From JAAYEA01 sp012689325 (lineage in GTDB: Bacteria; Chloroflexota; Anaerolineae; JAAYEA01): 64,000 nucleotides of DNA. Shown here piece after piece: positions 1-8,418 of this stretch. The stretch's first letter is position 1; the number at the start of each line of letters is the position of its first letter. The stretch spans positions 8,504-72,503 of the forward strand of contig DAITVZ010000016.1 in assembly GCA_036841525.1 (NCBI GenBank), in the 5' to 3' direction. Both the position numbers and the translations under genes were made by a program. Below the pieces are notes generated by a model, which saw only the letters and a program-made list of their open reading frames with translations, had not been told where the DNA came from and did no database searches.

Positions 1-877
1 CCGCCACGAGCCGCGGCAGGTCGCGATGGAAATGCATGCGGAACGGCATCTCCAGGTCCTGCCCGGCCAGCGCCGCCGCTTTGGCGTCCCGCATGCCCAT
101 GATCCAGTCCGTGACCACGAACCCCTGAAAGCCCCAGCGCTTTTTGAGGATGTCGGTCAGCAGCACCTTGTTGTGGCCGCACCACGCCCCGTTGACGCTG
201 TTGTAGGCGCTCATCACGCAGGCCACACCCTCCTCCACCACCCGGCGAAAGTGCGGCAGGTAGACCTCATACAAGGGGCGGCGAGAGACGGTCACATCCA
301 CCTGAAAGCGGGCGTTCTCCATCGAGTTGAGGGCATAGTGCTTGGCGCAGGCCATGACGTGGCGCTGCACGCCGCGCACCAGCGCCGCGGCCATCTCGCC
401 CAGATGCCAGGGATCCTCGCCAAAGGTTTCCTGCGCGCGGCCCCCGGCAGGGTGGCGCAGCAGGTTGATGCAAACGCCGCCAAAGAGGTTGGCGCCCAGC
501 GCCCGCATCTCTTTGCCGATGGCGTCGCCCACCCGTTCCTCCAGGGCGGGGTCCCAGGTGGCGCCGCGGGCCATGGCCACGGGAAAGGTGGTGGCCCCTT
601 TGAGGATGACGCCGCGAGGCCCGTCCGAGAAGCGAATGCCCGCTATACCCAGCCGGTGAACCTGGCCAGCGACATACGGCTTGGTCCCGTAGGCGCCGCT
701 CATCATCCCGATCAGCGATGTCCAGCAGGAAACGTCGCCGTACATCATTTTGATCTTTTCCTCGAGGCTCAGTTGCGCCAGCAACTCTTGGGCCTTGGCT
801 TCGATCTGGGGTTCGGCCAGGGGTTGCGCCGTCTCCAGCGCGCCAAATGCGGTGTCCACGTTCACTTGTGCGCTCAT
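1..877 (-). CDS. Glycoside hydrolase family 3 beta-glucosidase, N-terminal part (runs off the left edge)
   Basis: About 292 codons are visible from an ATG at 877 with an AAGGAGG-type ribosome site just upstream; the 3' end lies outside the window. The translated protein has the GH3 N-terminal TIM-barrel landmarks: SDGPRG at residues 84-89, a KHYALN segment at 179-184 (the Lys-His pair that binds the glycone) and GFVVTDW at 252-258, where Asp257 is the family's catalytic nucleophile. No signal peptide is seen, so it probably hydrolyses beta-linked oligosaccharides in the cytoplasm. A sigma-70 promoter lies 44 bases upstream (921-949). The family is certain; the exact sugar specificity cannot be read from this half of the protein. 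Confidence 0.9.
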   Translation of the reverse strand, partial: MSAQVNVDTAFGALETAQPLAEPQIEAKAQELLAQLSLEEKIKMMYGDVSCWTSLIGMMSGAYGTKPYVAGQVHRLGIAGIRFSDGPRGVILKGATTFPVAMARGATWDPALEERVGDAIGKEMRALGANLFGGVCINLLRHPAGGRAQETFGEDPWHLGEMAAALVRGVQRHVMACAKHYALNSMENARFQVDVTVSRRPLYEVYLPHFRRVVEEGVACVMSAYNSVNGAWCGHNKVLLTDILKKRWGFQGFVVTDWIMGMRDAKAAALAGQDLEMPFRMHFHRDLPRLVA

Positions 878-1166
878 TATGAGGCCTCCTTTGCCCCACC
901 TGCGAAAATTCACCACTGCCAGTATAGCATCCGCCGACCTGAGAGTCAATAGGCGGCGCTTTGGCATCTCGTGGCGCATCCAGTGAACGGAGGCAGGGTT
1001 AATATAATGGCCGGCGCTGATGTACCCGGAGTCCAGGAATCGAGTTGACAAATCCAGGGCATGGTAGTAAAAGGTGAGCCAGGAGATGGCAATCACCACG
1101 CCTCCTGGTAGGGGACGCTTGCTTCACTTGGCCGCGCGCGGCCAAATCCGAGAAGAGGGAAGACAC
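878..1166. other. Divergent intergenic region between the GH3 and GNAT-like genes
   Basis: It holds the leftward GH3 promoter. Rightward there is a TATAAT at 1003-1008 without a good -35 box, and a TTGACA at 1045-1050 with only a weak TAAAAG 17 bases on. No other gene is supported; a longer open frame from an ATG at 1074 exists but lacks a ribosome site. Confidence 0.5.
921..949 (-). promoter_or_regulatory. Sigma-70 promoter for the GH3 gene
   Basis: On the minus strand TTGACT (949-944) and TATACT (926-921) are separated by 17 bases, a near-consensus promoter reading into the GH3 start at 877. Confidence 0.75.
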
Positions 1167-2327
1167 GTGACCAACCTGACCATCGAGCAGATCCCCCTGG
1201 GCGATCGTCGCTTGCGCGAGTTCGTGCGGATGCCGTGGCGGCTATATCGCGGCGACCCCAACTGGACGCCGCCGCTCGACTCGGATTATCTGGGGAGCAA
1301 GCTCCTGGGGACCGTCGGCTTGCTGACGCCGCAGCACCCCTATCACAAGGACGCTGAGGTCACGCATTTCCTGGCGCGCCGCGATGGGGAGCCGGTGGGT
1401 CGCGTCTCGGCGGCGATCAACCGCCGCTTCAACGAGCACTATCACAGCAAGATCGGCTTTTTCGGCTTTTTCGAGACCATCGAGGACTTTGCCGTGGCCC
1501 AGATGCTGCTGGATGCCGCCCGCGATTGGATCAAGGCGCGGGGCATGGAGGTGATGCGCGGGCCAGGCGAGTACTCCAACGCCACCCACGAGCGCCAGGG
1601 CGTCTTGATCGACGGCTTCGACACTCCCCCCACACTCGAATGCACGCATAACCCGCCCTTTTACGACGATTATCTGCAGCGCTATGGCCTGCACAAGGCC
1701 ATGGACTATCACGCCTACAAAATAGACACGAAGGACTATCAGGATGAGCGGGTGGAGCGCATCGCCGCCAAGCTGGCCGAGCGCCGCGGCATCACGACGC
1801 GCCAGGTCAACCTCAAGGACTTGCGCAACGAGATCGGCATCCTGATCGACATCTATAACCAGGCCTGGTCGCGCAACTGGGGCTTTTTGCCCATCACCTC
1901 AGAAGAGGCCGACCTGATCGCCGCCAACGTCGGCATGGTACTCATCTCGGACCTGCTGCGCTTCGCTTACGTCAAGGGGGAGCCCGCCGCCGTCCTGGCG
2001 ACGATCCCGGATATCTATGTGCCGCTGCGGCCTCGCTGGCGCTGGCCGCTGGATACCGAGCCGGTCCGCCTGGCCCGCGCTTTCTTGCAGCGCCGCCACA
2101 TCCCCCGCCTGCGGGTCTGGTTCTTTGGCATCCTCCCCCAATTCCGCGGCATGGGCATCGACGCGCTCCTGTTTCGCGAGGTGCAAGAGTACGCGTTGAC
2201 CCACGGCTACGAGATGTTCGAGCCTTCGCTGCTGCTGGAGACGAACGAGGCGATCCTGCGCATCTCGGAGGCGATGGGCGGGGAGCGCTACAAGACCTGG
2301 CGCATCTATGACATGAACCTGGCCTAG
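1167..2327 (+). CDS. GNAT-fold N-acetyltransferase-like protein
   Basis: I chose a GTG start at 1167 because GAGGGA sits six bases upstream and the recognisable domain begins a few residues later; an in-frame ATG at 1074 would add 31 unconvincing residues. The product is 386 aa. Its N-terminal REFVRMPWRLYRGDPNWTPP block is typical of a conserved bacterial family annotated as hypothetical or GNAT acetyltransferase, and the C-terminal part has the GNAT-like beta-alpha segment around FFGILPQFRGMGIDALL, resembling the acetyl-CoA loop (R/Q-x-x-G-x-G/A). The substrate is unknown. It stands alone between the GH3 gene and the phasin pair, and a dispersed-repeat half copy follows the stop. Confidence 0.65.
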   Translation: MTNLTIEQIPLGDRRLREFVRMPWRLYRGDPNWTPPLDSDYLGSKLLGTVGLLTPQHPYHKDAEVTHFLARRDGEPVGRVSAAINRRFNEHYHSKIGFFGFFETIEDFAVAQMLLDAARDWIKARGMEVMRGPGEYSNATHERQGVLIDGFDTPPTLECTHNPPFYDDYLQRYGLHKAMDYHAYKIDTKDYQDERVERIAAKLAERRGITTRQVNLKDLRNEIGILIDIYNQAWSRNWGFLPITSEEADLIAANVGMVLISDLLRFAYVKGEPAAVLATIPDIYVPLRPRWRWPLDTEPVRLARAFLQRRHIPRLRVWFFGILPQFRGMGIDALLFREVQEYALTHGYEMFEPSLLLETNEAILRISEAMGGERYKTWRIYDMNLA

Positions 2328-2334
2328 GACTGCG

Positions 2335-2363
2335 CCACCGAGACACGGAGAGCACAGAGGCAC
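2335..2363. repeat. Dispersed GAGACACAGAG-type repeat, single arm
   Basis: A 29-bp stretch containing CCACCGAGACACGGAGAG and CACAGAGGCAC lies eight bases after the GNAT gene stop. It matches the arms of the inverted repeats at 26428-26498 and 60382-60467. Only one arm is evident here. Confidence 0.5.
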
Positions 2364-2410
2364 AAACATGGGCCGGGAGAGGCCAGAGGGTTTGGCGGCC
2401 CGGCCATGAG

Positions 2411-2803
2411 CTAGGACGACTTGGGCGAGTCGGGGTTGGCGCGATTCTGCAAGAGCGCATCCACCTTGCGCTCCAGGCTGTCGAGTTGGGCGCGAATGCC
2501 TTCCAGCTCTTCTTGCGAGGGCACATGCCATAGCAGCGCGCGCTTGAGGATATCGCGGCCATCGCCAGCGGCGCGGATCAGGCCCAAGAACAGGGCCTTG
2601 GGCAGATCACTGAGCCGCGCCTTTTCCCGCTCCAAGATGACCTGGGCCAGGATCTGGGTGCTGATATCCTGGCCCGTGTCGTTATCCACGACCTCGACGT
2701 CCTCGCCGCCCTGAATCAGCACGGCGAGGCCCTCCAGGGTGATGTAACGCCGGTCTGCCAGGTCGTAGAGCTTGCGGTTGGCGTAACGCTTGACGGTGCG
2801 CAT
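2411..2803 (-). CDS. phaR: PHA/PHB synthesis regulator (PhaR-type DNA-binding protein)
   Basis: A 130-aa protein. Residues 1-60 match the PHB/PHA accumulation regulator DNA-binding domain: it opens with VKRYANRKLYDLADRRYI, then a segment rich in EDVEVVDNDTGQDIS and ILAQVILE, all characteristic of the family. The C-terminal third is a predicted coiled coil (LEGIRAQLDSLERKVDALL). PhaR proteins bind both DNA and polyhydroxyalkanoate granules and repress phasin genes until polymer appears. It starts 14 bases after the stop of the phasin gene and is likely cotranscribed with it from the promoter at 3225-3253. No PHA synthase is in the window. Confidence 0.88.
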   Translation of the reverse strand: MRTVKRYANRKLYDLADRRYITLEGLAVLIQGGEDVEVVDNDTGQDISTQILAQVILEREKARLSDLPKALFLGLIRAAGDGRDILKRALLWHVPSQEELEGIRAQLDSLERKVDALLQNRANPDSPKSS

Positions 2804-2817
2804 GGCGCGGCCCGCGC

Positions 2818-3171
2818 TCAGCCCTTCTTGCCCAACTCGTCGATCTTGGCGCTCAGCTCGGCGAGGCGGTCCTCCAGGCTCTTGAGGTCTTTGCGAGTGG
2901 GGATGTTGAGCTTGGCGATGGCCTGCTCCATGGCGTCCTCACCCTTGTCCTGCACCCGGCGGATGCCCTTCTTGGGCTGGCTGAGCATCTTGTCCGCCAG
3001 GCGCTTGCCTTCCTTCTCGGCCAGCTCGCCCTGCTCCACCAGGGTGCCCACCAGCTTTTCCACCTCGTCCTGGGCCACGGCCACCGCGCCCACGCTGATC
3101 AGGAACATCTTGCGCCAGAGCCCCGAAAGCGTGACCTTGCTTTCCTCTGGGGCAATCTTGTCTTCGGTCAT
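2818..3171 (-). CDS. Phasin family (granule-associated) protein
   Basis: A 117-aa protein with SLWRKMFLISVGAVAVAQDE near residues 17-36, the hydrophobic-then-amphipathic start of the poly(hydroxyalkanoate) granule-associated family, followed by KPKKGIRR-like basic residues and a C-terminal coiled coil (LKSLEDRLAELSAKIDEL). Such proteins coat polymer granules or bind membranes; in organisms without PHA they are often annotated as phasin-family proteins of unknown role. It is the first gene of a pair with the PhaR-type regulator, behind a strong promoter. The start ATG at 3171 follows a GAGGAAG ribosome site. Confidence 0.8.
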   Translation of the reverse strand: MTEDKIAPEESKVTLSGLWRKMFLISVGAVAVAQDEVEKLVGTLVEQGELAEKEGKRLADKMLSQPKKGIRRVQDKGEDAMEQAIAKLNIPTRKDLKSLEDRLAELSAKIDELGKKG

Positions 3172-3224
3172 GGCACTTCCTCCTCGGCAAAAGCCGCAAG
3201 CGAGTTATGACGCACTGCGTTATA

Positions 3225-3253
3225 ATCATAGCACAGCCCAGCGGCTTTGTCAA
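3225..3253 (-). promoter_or_regulatory. Sigma-70 promoter for the phasin-phaR pair
   Basis: Minus strand: TTGACA (3253-3248), 17-base spacer, TATGAT (3230-3225), about 55 bases upstream of the phasin start. Confidence 0.8.
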
Positions 3254-3273
3254 GCGTTTTTCGAGGGCGCGCC

Positions 3274-4233
3274 CTACAGCCCCGCCACCAACCCGCGCGC
3301 CGTCGCCAGCGCCTCGGCCCAGTGGTCCTGGTAGCGCGGCCGCAGCTCCATGATGATCGTCCCGTTCAGGCTGGGGAGCCGTTGCAGCGCCTCACGCAGC
3401 GGGATGCAGCCCCAGGTAGGAGGCATGTGCATGTCCCCCTGCCCCAGCGCCATCCGCTCGCCCTGGCTGGCCGCGTAGCCATCCAGCTTGCCCACATTGT
3501 CGTGCATGTGAACGTGGCGGACGTACGGCGCGGCGGTCTCCACGGCCTTCAGGAAATCGTAGCCGCAGGTCTTGGAGGCGATGTGCAGGTGGCCGAAATC
3601 CAGGGTCATGCCCACGTTGGGGTGCCCCACCCGCTCGATCTGGGCGATGACCTCTTCCACCAGCAAGCCAGGGTGGTAGGTGGTGAGCGCCTCCAGGCCC
3701 AGGCCGTTGCGGGCCAGCGTGGAGACCTCCCAGAGGTGCGGGTCACGGTTCTCCATGGCGATGGTGACGCCGAGCTCAGCGGCGCGCTTGGCCAGCCGCT
3801 GCAGCGCGGCGACCTCCTTGCGAGCGGCGGCCTCCCGGCGAGCTTGGCCGGGGAGCAGCGCCAGGTCGTAATAGGCCTCGTGCAAAAAGACCAGGCCGCT
3901 ATGATAGACATAGACCGAGGCGCCGATCTCGCCGCAAAACTCTAGATAGGAGGCCAGGCACTGCTCCTCCATGCCGCCCTCCTCGCCCAGGCAGAGGTTC
4001 AACTCGCAAGGGCCGTGGACGGTATAGTGCAGCGGGTAGCGCCGCGTGACCTCGCGTACCCGCGCCACCTGCGCCGGGCGGAGCTGGCCGTTCATGACGA
4101 CGCTCGCGCCATAGCCCGAGACCTCGATGGCGTCGTAGCCCAGCTCGGCCGCCCGGGCGATCTGGTTCTCGACGGCCTGCAGCCGCCCGTCCACGCTGTC
4201 GCCATCCATGTTGATGCCAATTCGCGCTTGCAT
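3274..4233 (-). CDS. Sugar phosphate isomerase/epimerase family TIM-barrel protein
   Basis: 319 aa from the ATG at 4233, which has a GAGGAGG ribosome site; the longer open frame to 4350 would overlap the upstream MFS gene and has no such site. The pattern is that of the xylose isomerase-like AP-endonuclease-2 family: GINMDGDS at the first strand, DAIEVSGYGA, HGPCELNLC, VTIAMENRDPH (metal-binding Glu), GMTLDFGHLHIAS (Asp and His ligands), VRHVHMHDN and IIMELRPRY. These give the usual Glu/Asp/His divalent-metal site. The exact substrate is not predictable. It begins 20 bases after the MFS transporter gene, suggesting uptake and isomerisation of the same carbohydrate-related compound. Confidence 0.8.
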   Translation of the reverse strand: MQARIGINMDGDSVDGRLQAVENQIARAAELGYDAIEVSGYGASVVMNGQLRPAQVARVREVTRRYPLHYTVHGPCELNLCLGEEGGMEEQCLASYLEFCGEIGASVYVYHSGLVFLHEAYYDLALLPGQARREAAARKEVAALQRLAKRAAELGVTIAMENRDPHLWEVSTLARNGLGLEALTTYHPGLLVEEVIAQIERVGHPNVGMTLDFGHLHIASKTCGYDFLKAVETAAPYVRHVHMHDNVGKLDGYAASQGERMALGQGDMHMPPTWGCIPLREALQRLPSLNGTIIMELRPRYQDHWAEALATARGLVAGL

Positions 4234-4253
4234 AGCCACCTCCTCAGGTGTGA

Positions 4254-5495
4254 TTAGCCCGCGGGCTGCCGGTTCCGCCACCACAGGCCGCCGATGGCCA
4301 GCGCCCCCAGCAGGGCCGCGACGGTCCAGAACGCAAAGGCCGCGCCCCAACTGCGCCAGTCCACCAGCGCGCCGGTGATGATCCCGCCCAGCCCCGAGCC
4401 GAGGTAGGAAGCGAAATCCAATGTCCCCGCCACGGAGGAAACCCGCCCCGCCCGCCCGTAGGCCAGCGGCAGCGCGGTGAGCAACAGGGCGTTAGCGCCG
4501 TAGGTGAGCATGCCCACCCACCCCAGCGACAGGGGGATGCCCGCCGTCCCCAGCCAGCCGACCAGCGGACGGTAGAGGGCCACCGCTACGGCCAGCGCGC
4601 CGATGAGCAGCGTGGCCATGGGCGCCTCGTCCGCCCGGAAGAAGCGCTGCGCCAGGTAGCCGCTCAGCGCGATGCCCAGCGCTCCCGCCAAGGGCAGCCA
4701 GATGGCATAGCCCGCCGCCTGGACCACGTCAAAGCCATAGCTCTCCATCAGATAGGTGGGAATCCACAGCGAGAGGCTCTCTTTGACCACGCCCACGGCC
4801 ATGCAGGCCAGCGCCGCCGCGCGCAGCCGGGGATCGGCCAGCACAAAGGCCAAGAGCGCCCGCAGGTCGAGCCGCGGCGCGGGCTGATCCTCGGCACTGG
4901 ATGCGCTGCCGCTGACTTGAGCGGGGCTATTGCGAACCCGCCAGCCCCAATGCAGCGCCGAGAGCGCCAGCAGCGCGGCCGGGGCCCAAAAAGCCGCCCG
5001 CCAGCCAACGCGGTCGATCAACCAGCCGGCCAGCAGCCAGGAGGCCACATGCCCCGCCGCATAGCAGGGGCCAAAGATGGCCGTGACCTTGCCGCGCTGC
5101 TGCGCCGGAAACCAGCGCGAGAGCACGCGCATGATCGGCCCCCAGCCGGTGGACTGGACGTAGCCATTGAGCGCCCAAACGACGATCATCGCCGCCAGCC
5201 CGCCCGCAAAGCCAAAGAGGAGGTTGGCCAGCGCCGAGGCCAGCAGCCCCAGGGCCACGAACAAGCGCGGGTTGAGCCGGTCGCCCAGCGAGCCGTTGAT
5301 GAGCTGCCCCAGGGCATAGACCCAGAAAAAGGCGGTGCCGATCCACCCCGCCTGCGCCTTGGTCCAGCCAAAGGCCGACTGCAACGCCGGCAAAGCCACC
5401 GCGATGTTCACCCGCCCCAGGTAGAGGCTGGCATAGGTAAGCCAGGAGACCCACAAGATGCGCCGCTGCCAGCGCCGCCGTTCGAGTTCTGCCAT
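4254..5495 (-). CDS. MFS transporter, organophosphate/anion permease type
   Basis: 413 aa with about twelve hydrophobic segments. The N-terminal half carries SWLTYASLYLGRVNIAVALP and, near residue 115, NGYVQSTGWGPIMRVLSRWF, which resembles the organophosphate:phosphate antiporter signature of the GlpT/UhpT branch. The MFS loop 2-3 motif appears as GSLGDRLNPR. It is probably a proton- or phosphate-coupled carrier for a small anionic metabolite or sugar derivative in the inner membrane. It is cotranscribed with the downstream isomerase-like gene (20-base gap). The substrate is not known. Confidence 0.8.
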   Translation of the reverse strand: MAELERRRWQRRILWVSWLTYASLYLGRVNIAVALPALQSAFGWTKAQAGWIGTAFFWVYALGQLINGSLGDRLNPRLFVALGLLASALANLLFGFAGGLAAMIVVWALNGYVQSTGWGPIMRVLSRWFPAQQRGKVTAIFGPCYAAGHVASWLLAGWLIDRVGWRAAFWAPAALLALSALHWGWRVRNSPAQVSGSASSAEDQPAPRLDLRALLAFVLADPRLRAAALACMAVGVVKESLSLWIPTYLMESYGFDVVQAAGYAIWLPLAGALGIALSGYLAQRFFRADEAPMATLLIGALAVAVALYRPLVGWLGTAGIPLSLGWVGMLTYGANALLLTALPLAYGRAGRVSSVAGTLDFASYLGSGLGGIITGALVDWRSWGAAFAFWTVAALLGALAIGGLWWRNRQPAG

Positions 5496-5574
5496 GTCGT
5501 GTCCCGTCTCTCGCGAAATGTGCCGCCTATTGTGGCCCGTTCCGCGCTCGAGTCAAGTCAGGCGGCCGGCCAGA

Positions 5575-5603
5575 TTGGCAAGCGCGCGCTTTGGGGCTAC
5601 AAT
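5575..5603 (+). promoter_or_regulatory. Sigma-70 promoter for the DUF6951-like gene
   Basis: TTGGCA (5575-5580), 17-base spacer, TACAAT (5598-5603), 28 bases before the ATG at 5632. Confidence 0.7.
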
Positions 5604-5631
5604 GCGCCCATTCGCCCACGAGGAGCCCAAC

Positions 5632-5964
5632 ATGATCCACGCCGAGATCGAGCCGGGGATCTGCAATCTGCGCACGACGGTGGAAGCGGATTGCCCCGAC
5701 GGCATGACGGTCCAATTGCGCATCGAGAGCGAGTGCCCCCGGATACGGGCGCTGGCCACCGAGCTGGCGGAGCTCAACGCCTTCCAGGAGCTCTTCAAGC
5801 CGCTGCGCCAGACGTTGGTGGCCGAGCTGGCCGCCAAGCACCAGTTGCATACCGCCTGCCTCGCGCCGGTGGGGATATTGAAGGCGGCGGAGGCAGCGGC
5901 CAGCCTGGCCTTGCCCGCCGATGGGCACATCAAGCTGGCTCGGGTGGAGCCAGATCACTCGTAG
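5632..5964 (+). CDS. Small conserved protein, DUF6951-like
   Basis: 110 aa from the ATG at 5632 (GAGGAG seven bases upstream). The protein starts with a beta-rich segment, IEPGICNLRTTVEADCPDG, and then IESECPRIRALATELAEL, with conserved-looking cysteines in GIC, DCP and ECP and a later TACLAPVGILKAAE. This pattern fits small anaerobe proteins annotated as DUF6951 of unknown function; the Cys arrangement could bind a metal. It ends ten bases inside the 3' end of the convergent ABC permease gene. The family assignment rests on pattern memory. Confidence 0.55.
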   Translation: MIHAEIEPGICNLRTTVEADCPDGMTVQLRIESECPRIRALATELAELNAFQELFKPLRQTLVAELAAKHQLHTACLAPVGILKAAEAAASLALPADGHIKLARVEPDHS

Positions 5965-8306
5965 CGCAGCGCCTCCTGGGCCGGCAGGCGGGCCGCGCCG
6001 AGGGCGGGCAGCAGGCTGGCGGCGCTGGAGAGCAGGATGGCAAAGGCCGCGCCCACCAGCGCCAACCAGGGGCTAAAGACATAGTCGATTTGAAAAAGCA
6101 CCGCCGAAAGGATCGCCAGCAGGATTCGCCCGGCGGGATAGGCCAGCGCCAGCCCCAGCAGCCAGCTCGCCGCGCCGAGGGTCAGCCCCTCGGTGAGAAA
6201 GACCTGCGCCAGGTTGGCATTGCTGGCGCCGATGGCGCGCATGACGCCGATCTCGCGCCGCCGTTCCAGGACGTTGAGCGTGAGGGTGTTCATCACGCCC
6301 AGGCCGCCAGCCAGGGCGATGAGCACGGTCATCACATAGAGCGAGATGCTCAAGAGCCGCGATTGCTGCTGGGCGCTCTGCATGTCGCGCCGGGCCGATT
6401 CCGTCACCGGCCGTAGGTCGCGGAACTGACGCTCGATCCGGTTCAGCGCCGCATCGGCGGCGCGCAGGTCGCCGGCCGCCAGGCTCAGCGCGTAAAAGTA
6501 GCTGCGCCCCTGCCGCTGGACCATGCGCTCCACCGTCTCCCGGGGCACGAAAACCTTGCCTGCCACCGCCCCGCCCAAAAAGATGGCGTTGTCCACGGCG
6601 ATCCCCACCACCCGGAAAGGCCGCACCGCCTCGCCGGTATCCACCTCGATGGTCTCGCCCAGCCGGATGTCGCGCCCCTCGGCCAGCTCGGCAGAGATCA
6701 CCGCGGCGTCCCACTCGCCCGGCGCGTACCAGCGCCCCGCGGCCAGCTTGGGATGGTAGAGCTGCGTCTCCGCGGGAAGGCCCCACAGGCGCACCTTGCC
6801 CAAGCGCACCCAGGCATCGGCCAGCGTCCACGGCTCGGCCCGCAGCACCTCGGGCATCGCTTCCAGCTCGGCGGCAAAGTGGACGCTCACCACCTCGCCC
6901 AGCCAGATCCAGGCATCGGCGCGATAAGTGTCAAAGATCTGCGCGATGCTGCGGTTCACCGATTGGCCCGTGCTCAGCGCTGCCAGCAGCGCAGCGGTGG
7001 CTGCCGCCGTAAAGAGCAGCGTCACCGCGTGCCGCCCCGCGCGGCGAGCCAGGTTCCGCGCCGCCATGACCACCAGCGCCGGCGCGCTGCGCCACATTTC
7101 CCAGAGCCGGTCCAGCCAGCCCAGCCGATAGGTGGCCGTGATGCCGTGGGAACCGAGCGCCTCGCGCACCGATAGCCCCGCGGCCTGCCGCGCCGGGCCC
7201 AGCCCGCCCAGCAACGCGGCGAGGAGTCCCATGGCGCCGCCCAACAACAGCCCGGGCCACGAGGGCCGCGGCTCGATGGCCAGGTTCAGCGCCCAACCGG
7301 CGTAGCGCAGCAACAGCCAGCTCACCGCGGTGCCCAACGCCAGCCCCAGCGCGGCGCCGAACAGCCCGTACAGCCCCGCCTCGAGCAGATAGATGCGCAG
7401 GATATGGGCGCGGGCGCCGCCGATGGATTTCATGATGCCGATCTCGCGGGTCTGCTCGGCCACCACCGCGGCCAGGGTGTTGGCCACCAGGAAGGCGCTG
7501 ATCACCAGCCCCAGCCCGGAAAAGGCGTACATCACCTGCACCAGGGCGTCCAGCTCGCGCTTGCCCTCGAAATAGTCGGGGTCGCGGACCCGCGGCTCGT
7601 CGTACTGGATCTGGCGTTTGGCAAAGACCTTGCGAATCTCGGCGATGGTCTCGTTGCGTGCGCCAAAATCCTCCAGCTTGACCACCACCTGGTTGCTGCC
7701 GGCGATGTCCAGCATGCGCCGCACCTGGCTGGCGGGGGCATAGGCGTAGACCAGGTTGAGGAACACGGCGGAAGGCTGCGCGGGGCTCTGGGCAAAGCCG
7801 CTGATGGTGAGCGGCCGCTCGGCGTGGTCCACCCCCGCGCGGTAGATGATCTGCTCCCCCACCGCCAGCGGCTGCAAATCCTTGGCCGAGACCTCCAGCA
7901 GCACCTCGCCGGGCCCGGGGTAACGCCCCTCGCGCAGCGCGATCTTGTTCACCCGCATCGCCGCAAACTCGTCGATGCCGATGAAATAGAGGTCGTACCA
8001 GGTATCGCCGAGCTGGGCGCGGGTATAGTAGGTGCAGCGCAGCTCCACCACGGCCACGTTGGGCAGCGCGGCCAGGATGCGCTCCAACCCCGCGGGCACA
8101 TCCCAGGCCCAATAGGTGAGGTCGGCCTGGGTGGTATCGGCATAGGCGACAGCCTGCGCGCGGGCCAGGTTGCGCGAGGTGGAGACGATGGCCACCAGGC
8201 TGGCCACGCCCACGGCGATGCCCAGGATGGTGAGCAGCGAGCGCGACTTGCGCCGGGTCAGGTCGCGCAGCGGCTTCAGGATCGTGGCGGATAACTGGAG
8301 CTTCAT
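5955..8306 (-). CDS. ABC transporter permease with two FtsX/MacB domains
   Basis: 783 aa. An N-terminal MacB-type periplasmic core (residues about 20-230) follows the first membrane helix (SRSLLTILGIAVGVASLVAI). A first FtsX block of three helices lies around residues 255-400, then a second copy of the same layout starts near 410, with extracytoplasmic domain 435-640 and final FtsX block from 650, including NVLERRREIGVMRAIGAS. This resembles the permeases of macrolide/lipoprotein-type ABC systems, which move substrates from the outer leaflet rather than across the membrane. No ATPase is adjacent; the nearest suitable ATPases and adaptor are at 13-16 kb. The substrate is unknown. Confidence 0.85.
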   Translation of the reverse strand: MKLQLSATILKPLRDLTRRKSRSLLTILGIAVGVASLVAIVSTSRNLARAQAVAYADTTQADLTYWAWDVPAGLERILAALPNVAVVELRCTYYTRAQLGDTWYDLYFIGIDEFAAMRVNKIALREGRYPGPGEVLLEVSAKDLQPLAVGEQIIYRAGVDHAERPLTISGFAQSPAQPSAVFLNLVYAYAPASQVRRMLDIAGSNQVVVKLEDFGARNETIAEIRKVFAKRQIQYDEPRVRDPDYFEGKRELDALVQVMYAFSGLGLVISAFLVANTLAAVVAEQTREIGIMKSIGGARAHILRIYLLEAGLYGLFGAALGLALGTAVSWLLLRYAGWALNLAIEPRPSWPGLLLGGAMGLLAALLGGLGPARQAAGLSVREALGSHGITATYRLGWLDRLWEMWRSAPALVVMAARNLARRAGRHAVTLLFTAAATAALLAALSTGQSVNRSIAQIFDTYRADAWIWLGEVVSVHFAAELEAMPEVLRAEPWTLADAWVRLGKVRLWGLPAETQLYHPKLAAGRWYAPGEWDAAVISAELAEGRDIRLGETIEVDTGEAVRPFRVVGIAVDNAIFLGGAVAGKVFVPRETVERMVQRQGRSYFYALSLAAGDLRAADAALNRIERQFRDLRPVTESARRDMQSAQQQSRLLSISLYVMTVLIALAGGLGVMNTLTLNVLERRREIGVMRAIGASNANLAQVFLTEGLTLGAASWLLGLALAYPAGRILLAILSAVLFQIDYVFSPWLALVGAAFAILLSSAASLLPALGAARLPAQEALRYE

Positions 8307-8358
8307 GCCGTTATTCTACCACTTTTGCGGCCGCGACAGAACCGCCAACGGCTCGGAC

Positions 8359-8386
8359 TTGCGGCCTGCCGCGTCTCGAGTATAAT
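8359..8386 (+). promoter_or_regulatory. Sigma-70 promoter for the ferric-reductase-like gene
   Basis: TTGCGG (8359-8364), 16-base spacer, TATAAT (8381-8386), 33 bases before the start at 8419. Confidence 0.75.
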
Positions 8387-8418
8387 CGCAACAGATATAG
8401 CCAGGGGAGGGAGAATAG

